NCBI RefSeq assembly: GCF_000423185.1
Contig: NZ_AUHM01000001.1
Span: 620,001 to 684,000 of the forward strand
Direction of reading: 5' to 3'
DNA from: Inquilinus limosus DSM 16000
GTDB taxonomy: Bacteria > Pseudomonadota > Alphaproteobacteria > DSM-16000 > Inquilinaceae
DNA length: 64,000 nt
Positions 16,553 to 24,828 of this stretch are shown in pieces (the stretch's first letter is position 1; every line of letters begins with the position of its first letter). Below the pieces are notes generated by a model that saw nothing but the letters and a program-made list of their open reading frames with translations, was not told the DNA's origin and ran no database searches. A program made the position numbers and the translations under genes.

Positions 16553-17266
16553 ATGACTCTGTCCGCGCCGATCTTCCGTCTGAAGCGCAAGGCCAGGCTC
16601 CTGTCCCGCGCGGAGGACATCCCGCTGCACGAGGCGCTGAACCGCATCGCCGTCCAGGAAGGCTACAAGGATTGGAGCCTGCTGGCGGCGAAGCAGGCCG
16701 CGCCTTCGCCCGCCGCCAGGCTGTTCGCCCGGCTGAAACCCGGCGACCTGGTGCTGCTGGGCGCACGCCCTGGGCAGGGCAAAACCATGATGGGCCTCAA
16801 GCTCGCCGTCGAGGCCATGAAGTTCGGCCGTTGGGCCGTGTTCTTCTCGCTGGAATGGACGGAGCGGGACATCCTGGACCGCTTCCGCAAGATCGGGGTC
16901 GACTACGCGGAGTTCGAGGGGCTGTTCGGATTCGACTGCTCCGACGCCATCAGCGCCGACCACATCATCGAAGCCCTGGCAGCGGCGCCGCGCGGCACGC
17001 TGGTGGTGGTCGACTATCTGCAGCTGCTCGACCAGAAGCGCGAAAAGCCCGAGCTGGCTGTGCAGGTCCGGGCGCTGAAGTCATTCGCGCGGGAGAGAGG
17101 GCTGATCATCGTCTTCATCTCCCAGATCGACCGGTCCTACGACCCGGTGCAGAAGCCGTTTCCCGATCTCCGGGATGTCCGGCTGCCGAACCCGCTGGAC
17201 CTGCAGCTGTTCAGCAAGACCTGCTTCATGAACCAGGGTGAGGTCCAGCTCCGGGCTGCAGGATAG
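16553..17266 (+). CDS. DnaB-like RecA-fold ATPase (stand-alone)
   Basis: 237 residues from the ATG at 16553 with an AGGAGG site upstream. Residues 60-235 resemble the C-terminal motor domain of replicative helicase DnaB: Walker A GARPGQGKTMMG, the FFSLEW strand, Walker B LVVVDYLQLLD, and IIVFISQIDRS, comparable to DnaB motif H3. The N-terminal DnaB domain is replaced by about 55 residues, including a segment EALNRIAVQEGYKDWSLLA that resembles short motifs in small plasmid-type regulators. Without the N-terminal collar a full helicase role is doubtful. No phage or plasmid genes are adjacent. Confidence 0.78.
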   Translation: MTLSAPIFRLKRKARLLSRAEDIPLHEALNRIAVQEGYKDWSLLAAKQAAPSPAARLFARLKPGDLVLLGARPGQGKTMMGLKLAVEAMKFGRWAVFFSLEWTERDILDRFRKIGVDYAEFEGLFGFDCSDAISADHIIEALAAAPRGTLVVVDYLQLLDQKREKPELAVQVRALKSFARERGLIIVFISQIDRSYDPVQKPFPDLRDVRLPNPLDLQLFSKTCFMNQGEVQLRAAG

Positions 17267-17365
17267 AGACTGACGAATTTTCAGCCGGCGATGTCGGATC
17301 GCGGGAGGGATCGTTCGTCCTATCGGCAGCGTGGCGAAACCGCCCGAGATCGAGAGGAGACCCCG

Positions 17366-18235
17366 ATGATCCGCACCGCCCTGATTGCCGCCGCCGTCCT
17401 GCTCGCCGGCGGCCCCGCCCTGGCCGAGGCCCAGCCGGCGGGCGACCGCGTCGCGGTCAACGGCATGCAGATGTATTACGAGGTGTCCGGCACCGGCGAC
17501 CCGCTGATCGTGCTGCACGGCGCCTATATGAACATCCCGTCGATGGGGGCGATCATCCCCAAGCTGGCCGAGAGCCATAAGGTCTATGCGCTCGAATTCC
17601 AGGGCCATGGCCGCACCACCGACATCGACCGGCCGATCACCTATCCCAACCTGGCGGACGACGTGGCGGCGTTCATGGACGCGGTGGGCCTGCAGAAGGC
17701 CGATGTGTTCGGCTATTCCATGGGCGCCGCCGCCGGGCTGCAGCTGGCCATCCGCCATCCGGAGAAGGTGAACAAGCTGGCCGCCGCCTCGGTGGCCTAT
17801 GATTTCGAAGGCTGGCAGCCGGCGTTCCGGGACTTCATCCCGCAGATGACGGTGGAGATGTTCACCGACATGCCGGTTTTCGCCGAGGCGTACCGCAAGC
17901 TGGCCCCCAATCCCGACGGCTTCCCCGAGCTGGTGCGGAAGCTGATCGCGCTGGAGAAGGAGCCGATGGCGTGGGAGGCCGACGTCAAGGCGCTGAAGAC
18001 CCCGGTGCTGATCATCAGCGGCGATGCCGACGTGGCGACGCTGGAACATTCGGTGGCGATGTTCCGGCTGCTCGGCGGCGGCGCCATGGGCGACATGGGC
18101 CAGCCGCTGCCCGCCTCGCGCCTCGCGGTCATGCCGGCGACCTCGCACACCGCCGTCATCGGGCAGGTGGAGCTGCTGCACGCCTTCATCGAACCCTTCC
18201 TGAAGGGCCAGACGCCGAAGGGGATGTTCGAGTAG
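17366..18235 (+). CDS. exported alpha/beta hydrolase
   Basis: 289 residues from the ATG at 17366 with GAGAGGAG upstream. A cleavable signal peptide is clear (MIRTALIAAAVLLAGG, cleavage near ALAEA), so it should be periplasmic. The alpha/beta hydrolase fold carries the HG oxyanion motif (LIVLHGAY), the nucleophile elbow GYSMGA at about residue 118, an acid in ISGDAD and the histidine in TSHTAV. Close homologues are generic lipase/esterase-type hydrolases; the substrate is not known. Confidence 0.85.
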   Translation: MIRTALIAAAVLLAGGPALAEAQPAGDRVAVNGMQMYYEVSGTGDPLIVLHGAYMNIPSMGAIIPKLAESHKVYALEFQGHGRTTDIDRPITYPNLADDVAAFMDAVGLQKADVFGYSMGAAAGLQLAIRHPEKVNKLAAASVAYDFEGWQPAFRDFIPQMTVEMFTDMPVFAEAYRKLAPNPDGFPELVRKLIALEKEPMAWEADVKALKTPVLIISGDADVATLEHSVAMFRLLGGGAMGDMGQPLPASRLAVMPATSHTAVIGQVELLHAFIEPFLKGQTPKGMFE

Positions 18236-18264
18236 GACGCGGCGGGCCGGGACGGCCAGCTGAC

Positions 18265-18711
18265 CTAGAGGGCTTTGCGGAAGAAGACCACCCGTTCCGT
18301 CTCCTCGAAGCCGAGCGCCGCGTGCAGCCTGTGGCTCGCCTCGTTGTCGAGCAGGGCATCCGAAGCGAATTCGATGCATCCCATGGACCGCCCCCAGGCG
18401 GCGACCGCATCGCACAGGCGCCGCGCCATGCCCCGCCGCCTGTGATCGGGCCGGACGTAGATGCCTTCCAGGAACAGGACGGGCGAGGTCTCGCAGCCAT
18501 TGACGTAGTCGGCCCGCAGCGCGGCCTCGGCGAACCCGACGATCTCGCCGGAGCCGAGCCGGACGACGAAGGCGCTGGCCCGCTCGTCTTCCTCCCGGAT
18601 AGTCCGGATCAGCTCGTCCCGATGCTCTTCGGCGGATTGGTCCGGCCAGAGGGCAGCCCGCAGCCGCGCCCAGTGTTCGATATGCTCCAGGGTGCCCCGT
18701 TCGATGTCCAT
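18265..18711 (-). CDS. aminoglycoside 6'-N-acetyltransferase, AAC(6')-I type (GNAT)
   Basis: 148 residues. GNAT fold with acetyl-CoA loop RPDHRRRGMARRLC. The match to chromosomal AAC(6')-I enzymes (Acinetobacter and Stenotrophomonas types) is far more specific than the fold: ALWPD near residue 21, the run DYVNGCETSPV, FLEGIYV, FASDALLDN, and the ending GFEETERVVFFRK. These enzymes acetylate the 6'-amino group of kanamycin-, tobramycin- and amikacin-like drugs in the cytoplasm. Activity here is inferred from motif conservation. It is divergent from the drug-efflux-type MFS gene. Confidence 0.85.
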   Translation of the reverse strand: MDIERGTLEHIEHWARLRAALWPDQSAEEHRDELIRTIREEDERASAFVVRLGSGEIVGFAEAALRADYVNGCETSPVLFLEGIYVRPDHRRRGMARRLCDAVAAWGRSMGCIEFASDALLDNEASHRLHAALGFEETERVVFFRKAL

Positions 18712-18902
18712 CTTGCGCCCTCTCGCAGCGGCCGTTTCGGCTGTTTCGAAACGGCCGGAGAGTTACAAAAGCAAGTCGAGGCGACAACGCGAAACAGTCG
18801 CCCCTCGCCCGGAGGCCGCGACCTCCCACGCCGATCGCGTTGCCTGCCTTCTCCTCGACCACGTACAACAGGCGCGCTTGCCCAATGGAAGAAGCGTGCG
18901 AC

Positions 18903-20084
18903 ATGGCGGGGGGAAGAGGAACGAAGGCGCCCGGGCTGGTGCTTGGGCTGGTGGTCGCGAGCACCGTGCTCGGCCTGATGGGGACGGATCTCGTCCTGCC
19001 GGCGGTGCCGTTCCTGCCGGAGGCGCTGGGCGGCGACCCGGCCCGGGCGCAGCTGGTGCTGGCCGCCTATGTCGCCGGGACCTGCGCCGGCCTCGTCGCC
19101 TATGGCGCGCTGGGCGACCGCTTCGCCACCGGGCGGCTGTTCGCCGCCTCCCTGCTCGCCACCGCCGCCGTGTCGGCCGCCTGCGCGGCGGCGGACGACA
19201 TCGGCCTGCTGATCGCGCTGCGGGCCCTGCAGGGCGCGGTGGCGGCCGGCCCCGCGGTGTTCGCGCCGGGCATCGTCCGGGCGCTGTTCGACGAAGCCCG
19301 CGCGGTCCGGGCGCTGGGGCTGCTCGGCAGCATCGAGGCCCTGGCGCCGGCGCTGGCCCCGATCCTCGGCGCCTGGCTGCTGGCGCTGGGCGGCTGGCAG
19401 GTGCCGTTCGCGGTGATCGGCGCCGCCGCGCTGGCCCTGGCGGCGGCGATCGGGGCGACCGGCGCCCTGCCCCAGGTGACCCGGCGGCCCCGCGGCGGAT
19501 ATGCGCATCTCCTGCGCGACCCCGCCTTCCTGCGCTACGCCCTCAGCCAGGCCTTCGTCCTGGGCGGGCTGCTGACCTTCGTGTTCGGCATGCCGGCCGT
19601 CTTCGTGCGCAGCCTCGGCGGCGACCTGGCCGATTTCATCACCATGCAGGTCTGCGGCATCGCCAGCTTCATGCTGATGGCCAATCTCGCCGGCGGCCTG
19701 GCGGCCCGCTTCGGGGCGGAACGGGTCATCGCCTCCGGCACCGGCCTCGCCACCCTGGGCGCCGCGGCCATGCTGGCCTACGGATCGCTGGGCGGCGCCG
19801 ACCCGCTGCTGATCGCGGCCCTGTTCGTGCCGGTGAATGCCGGGCTCGGCCTGCGCGGCCCGCCGGGCTTCTACCGGGCCGTGCTGGCGGCGCGCGGCGA
19901 CGACGCCCGCGGCTCCGCCCTCGTCGTCCTCGCGATCCTCGCGGTCACCGCGGGCGGCACCGCCGCGGCCGCGCCGATGATCGAGCAGGGGCTGGTCCCC
20001 TTGGCGTCGATCGCGCTGGCCTTCCACCTGATGGCCGTGCTCTGCCTCGCGGCGCTGCCGCGGCTGCGGGAAAGCGAAAGCTGA
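18903..20084 (+). CDS. MFS transporter, Bcr/CflA drug-efflux type
   Basis: 393 residues from the ATG at 18903; an in-frame ATG at 18885 would add six residues. It is a polytopic inner-membrane protein with about 12 hydrophobic helices. TDLVLPAVPFLPEAL in helix 1 is typical of the Bcr/CflA family, and GALGDRFATGRL is motif A between helices 2 and 3. Such transporters export drugs or small metabolites against the proton gradient. It is divergent from the AAC(6')-type acetyltransferase, so the two could form a resistance pair (inference). Confidence 0.86.
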   Translation: MAGGRGTKAPGLVLGLVVASTVLGLMGTDLVLPAVPFLPEALGGDPARAQLVLAAYVAGTCAGLVAYGALGDRFATGRLFAASLLATAAVSAACAAADDIGLLIALRALQGAVAAGPAVFAPGIVRALFDEARAVRALGLLGSIEALAPALAPILGAWLLALGGWQVPFAVIGAAALALAAAIGATGALPQVTRRPRGGYAHLLRDPAFLRYALSQAFVLGGLLTFVFGMPAVFVRSLGGDLADFITMQVCGIASFMLMANLAGGLAARFGAERVIASGTGLATLGAAAMLAYGSLGGADPLLIAALFVPVNAGLGLRGPPGFYRAVLAARGDDARGSALVVLAILAVTAGGTAAAAPMIEQGLVPLASIALAFHLMAVLCLAALPRLRESES

Positions 20085-20183
20085 AAAAATCCCGCGCCGC
20101 TGTCGGGAGCGGCGGGCCTCCGCCGTCCTTGGGACAGAGCGGCCGTTCACGCGGCCGTCCCCATCGATCGGAAGGAACACCCG

Positions 20184-20654
20184 ATGAAGGTCACGCAGCA
20201 TCTCTGGTTCGAGAAGGACATGGAGGCCGCGCTCGGCTTCTACACCTCGCTGATCCCGGGCTCGGCGATCCACTGGGTCACGCCCCTGCCCGCCGAGACC
20301 CCGAGCGGCCCGGCGGGCAGCGTGCGCATGGCCGCCTTCACCCTGGGCGACCAGCGCTATCAGGCGATCGAGGCCGGGCCGCTGGACCCGTTCAACCACA
20401 GCTTCTCGATCATGGTCGAATGCGACACCCAGACGGAGGTCGACCGGCTGTGGGACGCGCTGAAGGAGGGCGGCCAGATCGAGCAGTGCGGCTGGCTGAA
20501 GGACCGCTGGGGCCTGTCCTGGCAGATCCTGCCGAAGCGGCTCGGCGAGCTGATGGCCGACCCCGACGAGGCCAAGGTCAGGCGCGTCACCGAGGCGATG
20601 CTGCAGATGGTGAAGATCGACATCGCCGGGCTGGAGGCGGCGGCGAAGGGCTGA
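20184..20654 (+). CDS. VOC family protein (PhnB-like)
   Basis: 156 residues from the ATG at 20184 with a GGAAGGAA site. A vicinal-oxygen-chelate fold of the PhnB/YdcJ-like group often mislabelled as 3-demethylubiquinone methyltransferase: QHLWFEKDMEAALGFYTSLIP at the start, NHSFSIMVEC in the middle and DRWGLSWQILP near residue 113. Function is unknown. It is 100 bases after the MFS gene and 59 bases before the GFA gene, all on the plus strand. Confidence 0.86.
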   Translation: MKVTQHLWFEKDMEAALGFYTSLIPGSAIHWVTPLPAETPSGPAGSVRMAAFTLGDQRYQAIEAGPLDPFNHSFSIMVECDTQTEVDRLWDALKEGGQIEQCGWLKDRWGLSWQILPKRLGELMADPDEAKVRRVTEAMLQMVKIDIAGLEAAAKG

Positions 20655-20712
20655 GGCCTTGGCCGGGCGTCCTCTCCCGCTCTAGAACGGGGACAAGCAA
20701 CAGGAGGACGCC

Positions 20713-21165
20713 ATGACCGAACCGACCCTGCCGCAGGAAGGCCGCTGCCGATGCGGGCAGGTGCGCTTCCGCATCACCGCCCGGCCGCTGCTGACCATGG
20801 CCTGCCACTGCACCGGATGCCAGCGGATGACCGGCAGCGCCTTCTCGCTGTCCGCGGCGATCCCCGCGGAGGGCTTCACCGTGACCCAGGGCGAGCCGGT
20901 GATCGGCGGCCTGCACGGCCCGTCGCGGCACTATTTCTGCCCGCACTGCCTGAGCTGGCTGTTCACCCGGCCGGAAGGGCTGGACCACTTCGTCAACATC
21001 CGGTCGACCATGCTGGACGACCCGGCCTGGTCGGTGCCGTTCATCGAGACCTTCACCAGCGAGAAGCTGGCCTGGGCCACCACGCCGGCGGTGCACAGCT
21101 ACGAGACCTTCCCGCCGATGGAGGCCTACGGCCATCTTGTCGCGGAGTACGCAGCGCGGCCGTGA
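20713..21165 (+). CDS. GFA family zinc-binding protein
   Basis: 150 residues with an AGGAGG site. It has the cysteine pattern of the glutathione-dependent formaldehyde-activating enzyme/CENP-V fold: GRCRCGQVRF, then ACHCTGCQRMTGSAF, then FCPHCLSWLF, giving two zinc sites. Most such proteins are of unknown function, and few truly act on formaldehyde. It is the last gene of the block before the repeat cluster and tatC. Confidence 0.88.
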   Translation: MTEPTLPQEGRCRCGQVRFRITARPLLTMACHCTGCQRMTGSAFSLSAAIPAEGFTVTQGEPVIGGLHGPSRHYFCPHCLSWLFTRPEGLDHFVNIRSTMLDDPAWSVPFIETFTSEKLAWATTPAVHSYETFPPMEAYGHLVAEYAARP

Positions 21166-21517
21166 GGCACCGAAGCCTCTGTTTTGTCTCAGTTTTTCTG
21201 TCATTGCCGGGCTTGACCCGGCAATCCAGAGTACGGCGACAGTCTCTGGATGCCCGGGTCAAGCCCACGGGTGTCCGGTTAAGGCTGAACAACAACCGGC
21301 GGGAGAATTTTAGAGCTAAAGCCTCAATTTATAACTGTCATGCCCGGGCTTGACCCGGGCATCCAGGAATCTCGATGCCGCTCTGGGTGGCCCCTGGATC
21401 GCCGGGTCAAGCCCGGCGATGACAATAAAAATTGAGCCCTACTCCTCTTCCGCACCTCGAAAACCCTCAACCGGACACCCGTGGGTCAAGCCCGGGCATG
21501 ACAGTGAAGAGTGAAGG
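21166..21517. repeat. cluster of palindromic intergenic repeats
   Basis: No gene. It contains CATTGCCGGGCTTGACCCGGCAATCCAG (about 21201-21228), TGCCCGGGCTTGACCCGGGCATCCAG (about 21340-21365), GGATCGCCGGGTCAAGCCCGGCGATGACA (about 21397-21424) and GGGTCAAGCCCGGGCATGACA (about 21482-21502). A 17-base inverted repeat, CCCACGGGTGTCCGGTT (about 21266) and AACCGGACACCCGTGGG (about 21468), brackets the middle. This suggests one repeat was split by insertion or inversion of another. It forms the right boundary of the block between serS and tatC. Confidence 0.8.
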
Positions 21518-22345
21518 TCAGGCCGCGGGACCGTCGCCGCGGGCGATTTCCGCCTCGGCCTCCGCCTCGCGCTTGGCGCGGTCGCGCTCGATCATGCCGC
21601 CGAGCAGGATCGCGATCTCGTAGAGCAGCAGCATCGGCACGGCGAGGGCGATCTGGCTGATCGCATCCGGCGGGGTCAGGACGGCGGCGACGACGAAGAC
21701 GATGACGATGGCATAGCGCCGTTTGCTCTTCAGCGTGGCGACGCTGAGGATGCCGACGCGGACCAGGAGCGTCAGCAGCACCGGCAGCTGGAAGGCGATG
21801 CCGAAGGCCAGCAGGAGGCGCATCACCAGGTCGAGATAGTCCGAGACCTTGGCGTCGAGCCTGATCTCGAGGCCGCTGCCGACATCGGGCCCCATGACCT
21901 GGAAGGACAGGAAGAACTTCCAGGCCAGCGGGAACACGAAGTAGTACACGAACGCCGCGCCGATGATGAACATCACCGGGCTGAACAGCAGGAACGGCAG
22001 GAAGGCCCGCTTCTCGTTGCGATACAGGCCGGGCGCGACGAACATCCAGATCTGGCTCGCCACCACCGGGAAGGCCAGGCAGAAGCCGCCCCAGAAGCCG
22101 ATCTTGATGTAGGTGAAGAACACCTCGGTCAGCGCCGTGAAGATCATCGACTTGGGCTGGCCCGGCGGCAGCGCGTCCGCCAGCGGCTGGGTCAGGAACA
22201 GGTAGATCGATTCCGCGAAGTGGTAGCAGATGAAGAACCCGACCAGGATCGCCACCACCGAATAGATCAGCCGCGTGCGCAGCTCCAGCAGATGGTCCAT
22301 CAGGGGCATCTGCTTGTCGTCGATCTCCTTGTCGGAGGGCGCCAT
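21518..22345 (-). CDS. tatC: Sec-independent protein translocase subunit TatC
   Basis: 275 residues with six membrane helices. The N-terminal signature MPLMDHLLELRTRLIYS and the loop residues around FTALTEVFFTYIK bind twin-arginine signals. The C-terminus is a charged helix. It is the core receptor of the Tat export pathway. It starts three bases after the tatB stop, so the tatABC genes are one operon on the minus strand. At least two likely Tat clients lie in this window (15093 and 63042). Confidence 0.97.
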   Translation of the reverse strand: MAPSDKEIDDKQMPLMDHLLELRTRLIYSVVAILVGFFICYHFAESIYLFLTQPLADALPPGQPKSMIFTALTEVFFTYIKIGFWGGFCLAFPVVASQIWMFVAPGLYRNEKRAFLPFLLFSPVMFIIGAAFVYYFVFPLAWKFFLSFQVMGPDVGSGLEIRLDAKVSDYLDLVMRLLLAFGIAFQLPVLLTLLVRVGILSVATLKSKRRYAIVIVFVVAAVLTPPDAISQIALAVPMLLLYEIAILLGGMIERDRAKREAEAEAEIARGDGPAA

Positions 22346-22348
22346 GGA

Positions 22349-22873
22349 TCAGCTCGCGCGGTCGGACGGGGTGGCGGCAGGCGCGGCCGCGGGGGCTGCA
22401 GCCGGCGACGCGGGAACGACGGCCGGCGCGGGTTCGGCGGCGGCAACCGCAGGCGCCGCGGGGGCCGGGGACTCCGGTGCGGGCTTCGGGCCTTCGACCG
22501 GCTGCGGCTCAGGAGCCGCCTGGCCGTTGGCCGCGGCCTTGTCGGGCTCCGCCAGCGGCGTGGCGCCGGGCGCCGCCTTGTCGAAGGCCTGCTTGATGTC
22601 CCGCACCGGGTCGAGCACGGTGTCGACGTGCTCCTTCACCTGGCTGCGGACGTCGAGCTGCTTGGTCGCGTCCTGGACGGTCTTGCGCACCTCCTCGAGC
22701 TCGGCCTGGCGCACGATGTCGTCGACATGGCGCTGGAACTCGCTGGTGATGCGGCGGGCATGCCGCGTCCATTTGCCGAGCTGATAGAGGGCGCGCGGCA
22801 GATCCTTCGGGCCGAGCACGATGAGTGCCACGACCACGACGATCATCAACTCCGACCAGTCGAAACCGAACAT
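22349..22873 (-). CDS. tatB: Sec-independent protein translocase subunit TatB
   Basis: 174 residues from the ATG at 22873 (MFGFDWSELMIV). One N-terminal membrane helix ends in VLGPKDLPRALYQLGKW, followed by an amphipathic helix and charged helices to about residue 110. The last 60 residues are an unusually long Ala/Pro-rich tail. With TatC it forms the signal-peptide receptor at the inner membrane. The glutamate at residue 8, common in TatB, is present (SEL). Confidence 0.95.
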   Translation of the reverse strand: MFGFDWSELMIVVVVALIVLGPKDLPRALYQLGKWTRHARRITSEFQRHVDDIVRQAELEEVRKTVQDATKQLDVRSQVKEHVDTVLDPVRDIKQAFDKAAPGATPLAEPDKAAANGQAAPEPQPVEGPKPAPESPAPAAPAVAAAEPAPAVVPASPAAAPAAAPAATPSDRAS

Positions 22874-22935
22874 CACATTCGTCCATCACGCCCCGCCACC
22901 AGGACGGGGCGCGGTTCCGGTTCCCCGCAAGGGGA

Positions 22936-23166
22936 CTATTGGCGGTCGACGGTCGTCCGGTTCGGACTGCCGGCTTCGGTGCCCGCGGGCGGCGGCACGG
23001 CCGGACGATCATCCGACCCGTCGCTCTTGGGGTCGTCCGACAGCCCGGACTTGAAGTTCCTGATCCCCTTGGCCAGGTCGCCCATCGCCCGCGGCAGCCG
23101 GTTCCCGAAGATCAGCAGGACGACCACCAGGACGATCAACCAGTGCCAAATACTCAAACCACCCAT
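22936..23166 (-). CDS. tatA: Sec-independent protein translocase subunit TatA
   Basis: 76 residues from the ATG at 23166 ([16 protein letters not shown]) with GGAGGAAA upstream; an upstream in-frame start at 23187 is less typical. A short membrane helix, the FG hinge ([22 protein letters not shown]) and an acidic-proline tail are present. TatA oligomerises to form the translocation pathway. It is first in the tatABC operon, downstream of scpB by about 137 bases. Confidence 0.95.
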   Translation of the reverse strand: MGGLSIWHWLIVLVVVLLIFGNRLPRAMGDLAKGIRNFKSGLSDDPKSDGSDDRPAVPPPAGTEAGSPNRTTVDRQ

Positions 23167-23303
23167 AAACTTTTCCTCCAGCCCCAAGGCGGCCGGATCA
23201 TCGCAGAAACCCCCCGCGACCGCAATGGCGGCGGACGAGGCGAAACAGCGCAGAAATCCTGGGGTTTGCGGCGGCCGCAGCGCCGCGGCACGGTCCGCTT
23301 CGC

Positions 23304-23912
23304 CTAGTCGCGATCCTCGTCCTCCGGCGGCTCCTCCCCTTCCCCGTCGGACAGGCTGCCGCCGGGCAGCACCGCCATGGCCGGGCGGGTGTCGAGCAGG
23401 CCGGAGGCCTTGAGCTCATCGACGCTCGGCAGGTCGTCGAGCCCGCCGAGGCCGAAATGGTCGAGGAAGGCCGGGGTGGTGATCCAGGTCAGCGGCCGCC
23501 CCGGCGCCTGCCGGCGCCGGCCGGGCGCGATCCAGCCGGCCTCGAGCAGCGTGTCGAGCGTGCCCTTGGCCACGGCGACGCCGCGCACCGCCTCGATCTC
23601 CGGCCGGGTCACCGGCTGGTGGTAGGCGATGATCGCCAGCGTCTCCAGTGCCGCCCGCGACAGCCGGCGCACCACATGCCCGGCCTCGCGCAGCAGCGGC
23701 GCCAGGTCGAGCGCGGTGCGGAAGGCCCAGCCGCCGGCGACCGGCATCAGGGTGACGCCGCGGCCGCGATACTGCTCGACCAGCGTGTCGATCAGCGTCG
23801 GCACGTCGGCGCCTTCGGGCAGGCGCTCGGCGATCGCCGCCTCGGTCAGGGGCGTCGGCGAGGCGAACAGCATGGCTTCGACGAGACGGAGGGCTTGCGA
23901 CGGTTCGGTCAT
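23304..23912 (-). CDS. scpB: segregation and condensation protein B
   Basis: 202 residues from the ATG at 23912. It has two winged-helix domains typical of Scp[26 protein letters not shown] at the start and [24 protein letters not shown] near residue 90, followed by an acidic tail. It dimerises and binds ScpA of the SMC complex that organises the chromosome. Its start overlaps the scpA stop by four bases (ATGA), so the two are translationally coupled. Confidence 0.95.
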   Translation of the reverse strand: MTEPSQALRLVEAMLFASPTPLTEAAIAERLPEGADVPTLIDTLVEQYRGRGVTLMPVAGGWAFRTALDLAPLLREAGHVVRRLSRAALETLAIIAYHQPVTRPEIEAVRGVAVAKGTLDTLLEAGWIAPGRRRQAPGRPLTWITTPAFLDHFGLGGLDDLPSVDELKASGLLDTRPAMAVLPGGSLSDGEGEEPPEDEDRD

Positions 23913-24709
23913 TCTTCGGTGGTCTGAGGGGCCTGGACCTTGAACCAGATCGGCCCGAACAGGCCGTCCTGGCGGATGGCGAGCCGGCCGGACTTGGCCA
24001 GCTCGAGCGTGGCGACGAAGGTGGAGGCGATGGCCGAGCGCCGCACCAGCGGGCTGCCGGTCAGCGGCGGCAGGAAGGCGGCGAGCGTGGTCCAGCTCGG
24101 GAACCGGCCGAGCATGGCCTCGAGCCGCTCCAGCGCCTGCTCCGGCGAGAACAGCACCGAGGCCTCGATGCGCAGGCTGCCCTCGGCCGCGGCCTTGGCG
24201 CGCCAGTGCTCGGCATAGGCCTTGAGCAGGTCGTAGAGCGACACGGCCCAGACCGGGGTCGGCGTCGCCTTCTGGTCCTCGGCGGCGCCGCGGGCGAACA
24301 GGTCGTGGCCGAGCTGCGGCCGCGCCATCAGCGCCTGCCCGGCCTCGCGCATCGCGTTCAGACGGCGCAGCTGGAAGGCCAGCGCCTCGGCCAGCTCGGC
24401 GCCGCTCGGCTCCTCGTCGCCCGGCGGCGCCGGCAGCAGCAGGCGCGACTTGAGATAGGCCAGCCACGCCGCCATCACCAAGTAGTGCGCCGCCAGCTCC
24501 AGCGACAGGCGCCGCGCCCGCTCGACGAAGGCGAGGTACTGGTCGGCGAGCGCCAGGATCGAGATCTGGGTCAGGTCGACCTTCTGCTCGCGCGCCTGTT
24601 CGAGCAGCAGGTCGATCGGCCCTTCATAGGATTCGAATTTGAGAATGAAGGCGGCGTCGTCCCGGCTCGTCACCGGCGGGGCGTCGACCTTCGACCAGTC
24701 TTCCAGCAT
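23909..24709 (-). CDS. scpA: segregation and condensation protein A
   Basis: 266 residues from the ATG at 24709. The kleisin N-terminal helical domain opens with FESYEGPIDLLLEQAREQKVDLTQISI, the family hallmark. LVMAAWLAYLKSRLLLP follows, and a C-terminal winged helix ends in GPIWFKVQAPQ. It bridges the SMC heads and carries ScpB. Upstream it is divergent from a flavin reductase gene that separates it from its usual neighbour nagZ. Confidence 0.95.
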   Translation of the reverse strand: MLEDWSKVDAPPVTSRDDAAFILKFESYEGPIDLLLEQAREQKVDLTQISILALADQYLAFVERARRLSLELAAHYLVMAAWLAYLKSRLLLPAPPGDEEPSGAELAEALAFQLRRLNAMREAGQALMARPQLGHDLFARGAAEDQKATPTPVWAVSLYDLLKAYAEHWRAKAAAEGSLRIEASVLFSPEQALERLEAMLGRFPSWTTLAAFLPPLTGSPLVRRSAIASTFVATLELAKSGRLAIRQDGLFGPIWFKVQAPQTTEE

Positions 24710-24828
24710 GGGCGGAGTGTCGCTGTCCGGACGCGCCGAAGCAACCTTGATCGCGACATCCGGCCGCCCCGGCTTTCCGCGAGGCGAAGCGGCGCCAGCT
24801 TCCTGGAGCAGCGAAGCGGAGACTCGGC

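Noticed and set aside
12005-21517. Block between serS and tatC as an integrative element
   Set aside because: No integrase, transposase, tRNA end or direct-repeat attachment sites were seen; only palindromic repeats mark the edges.
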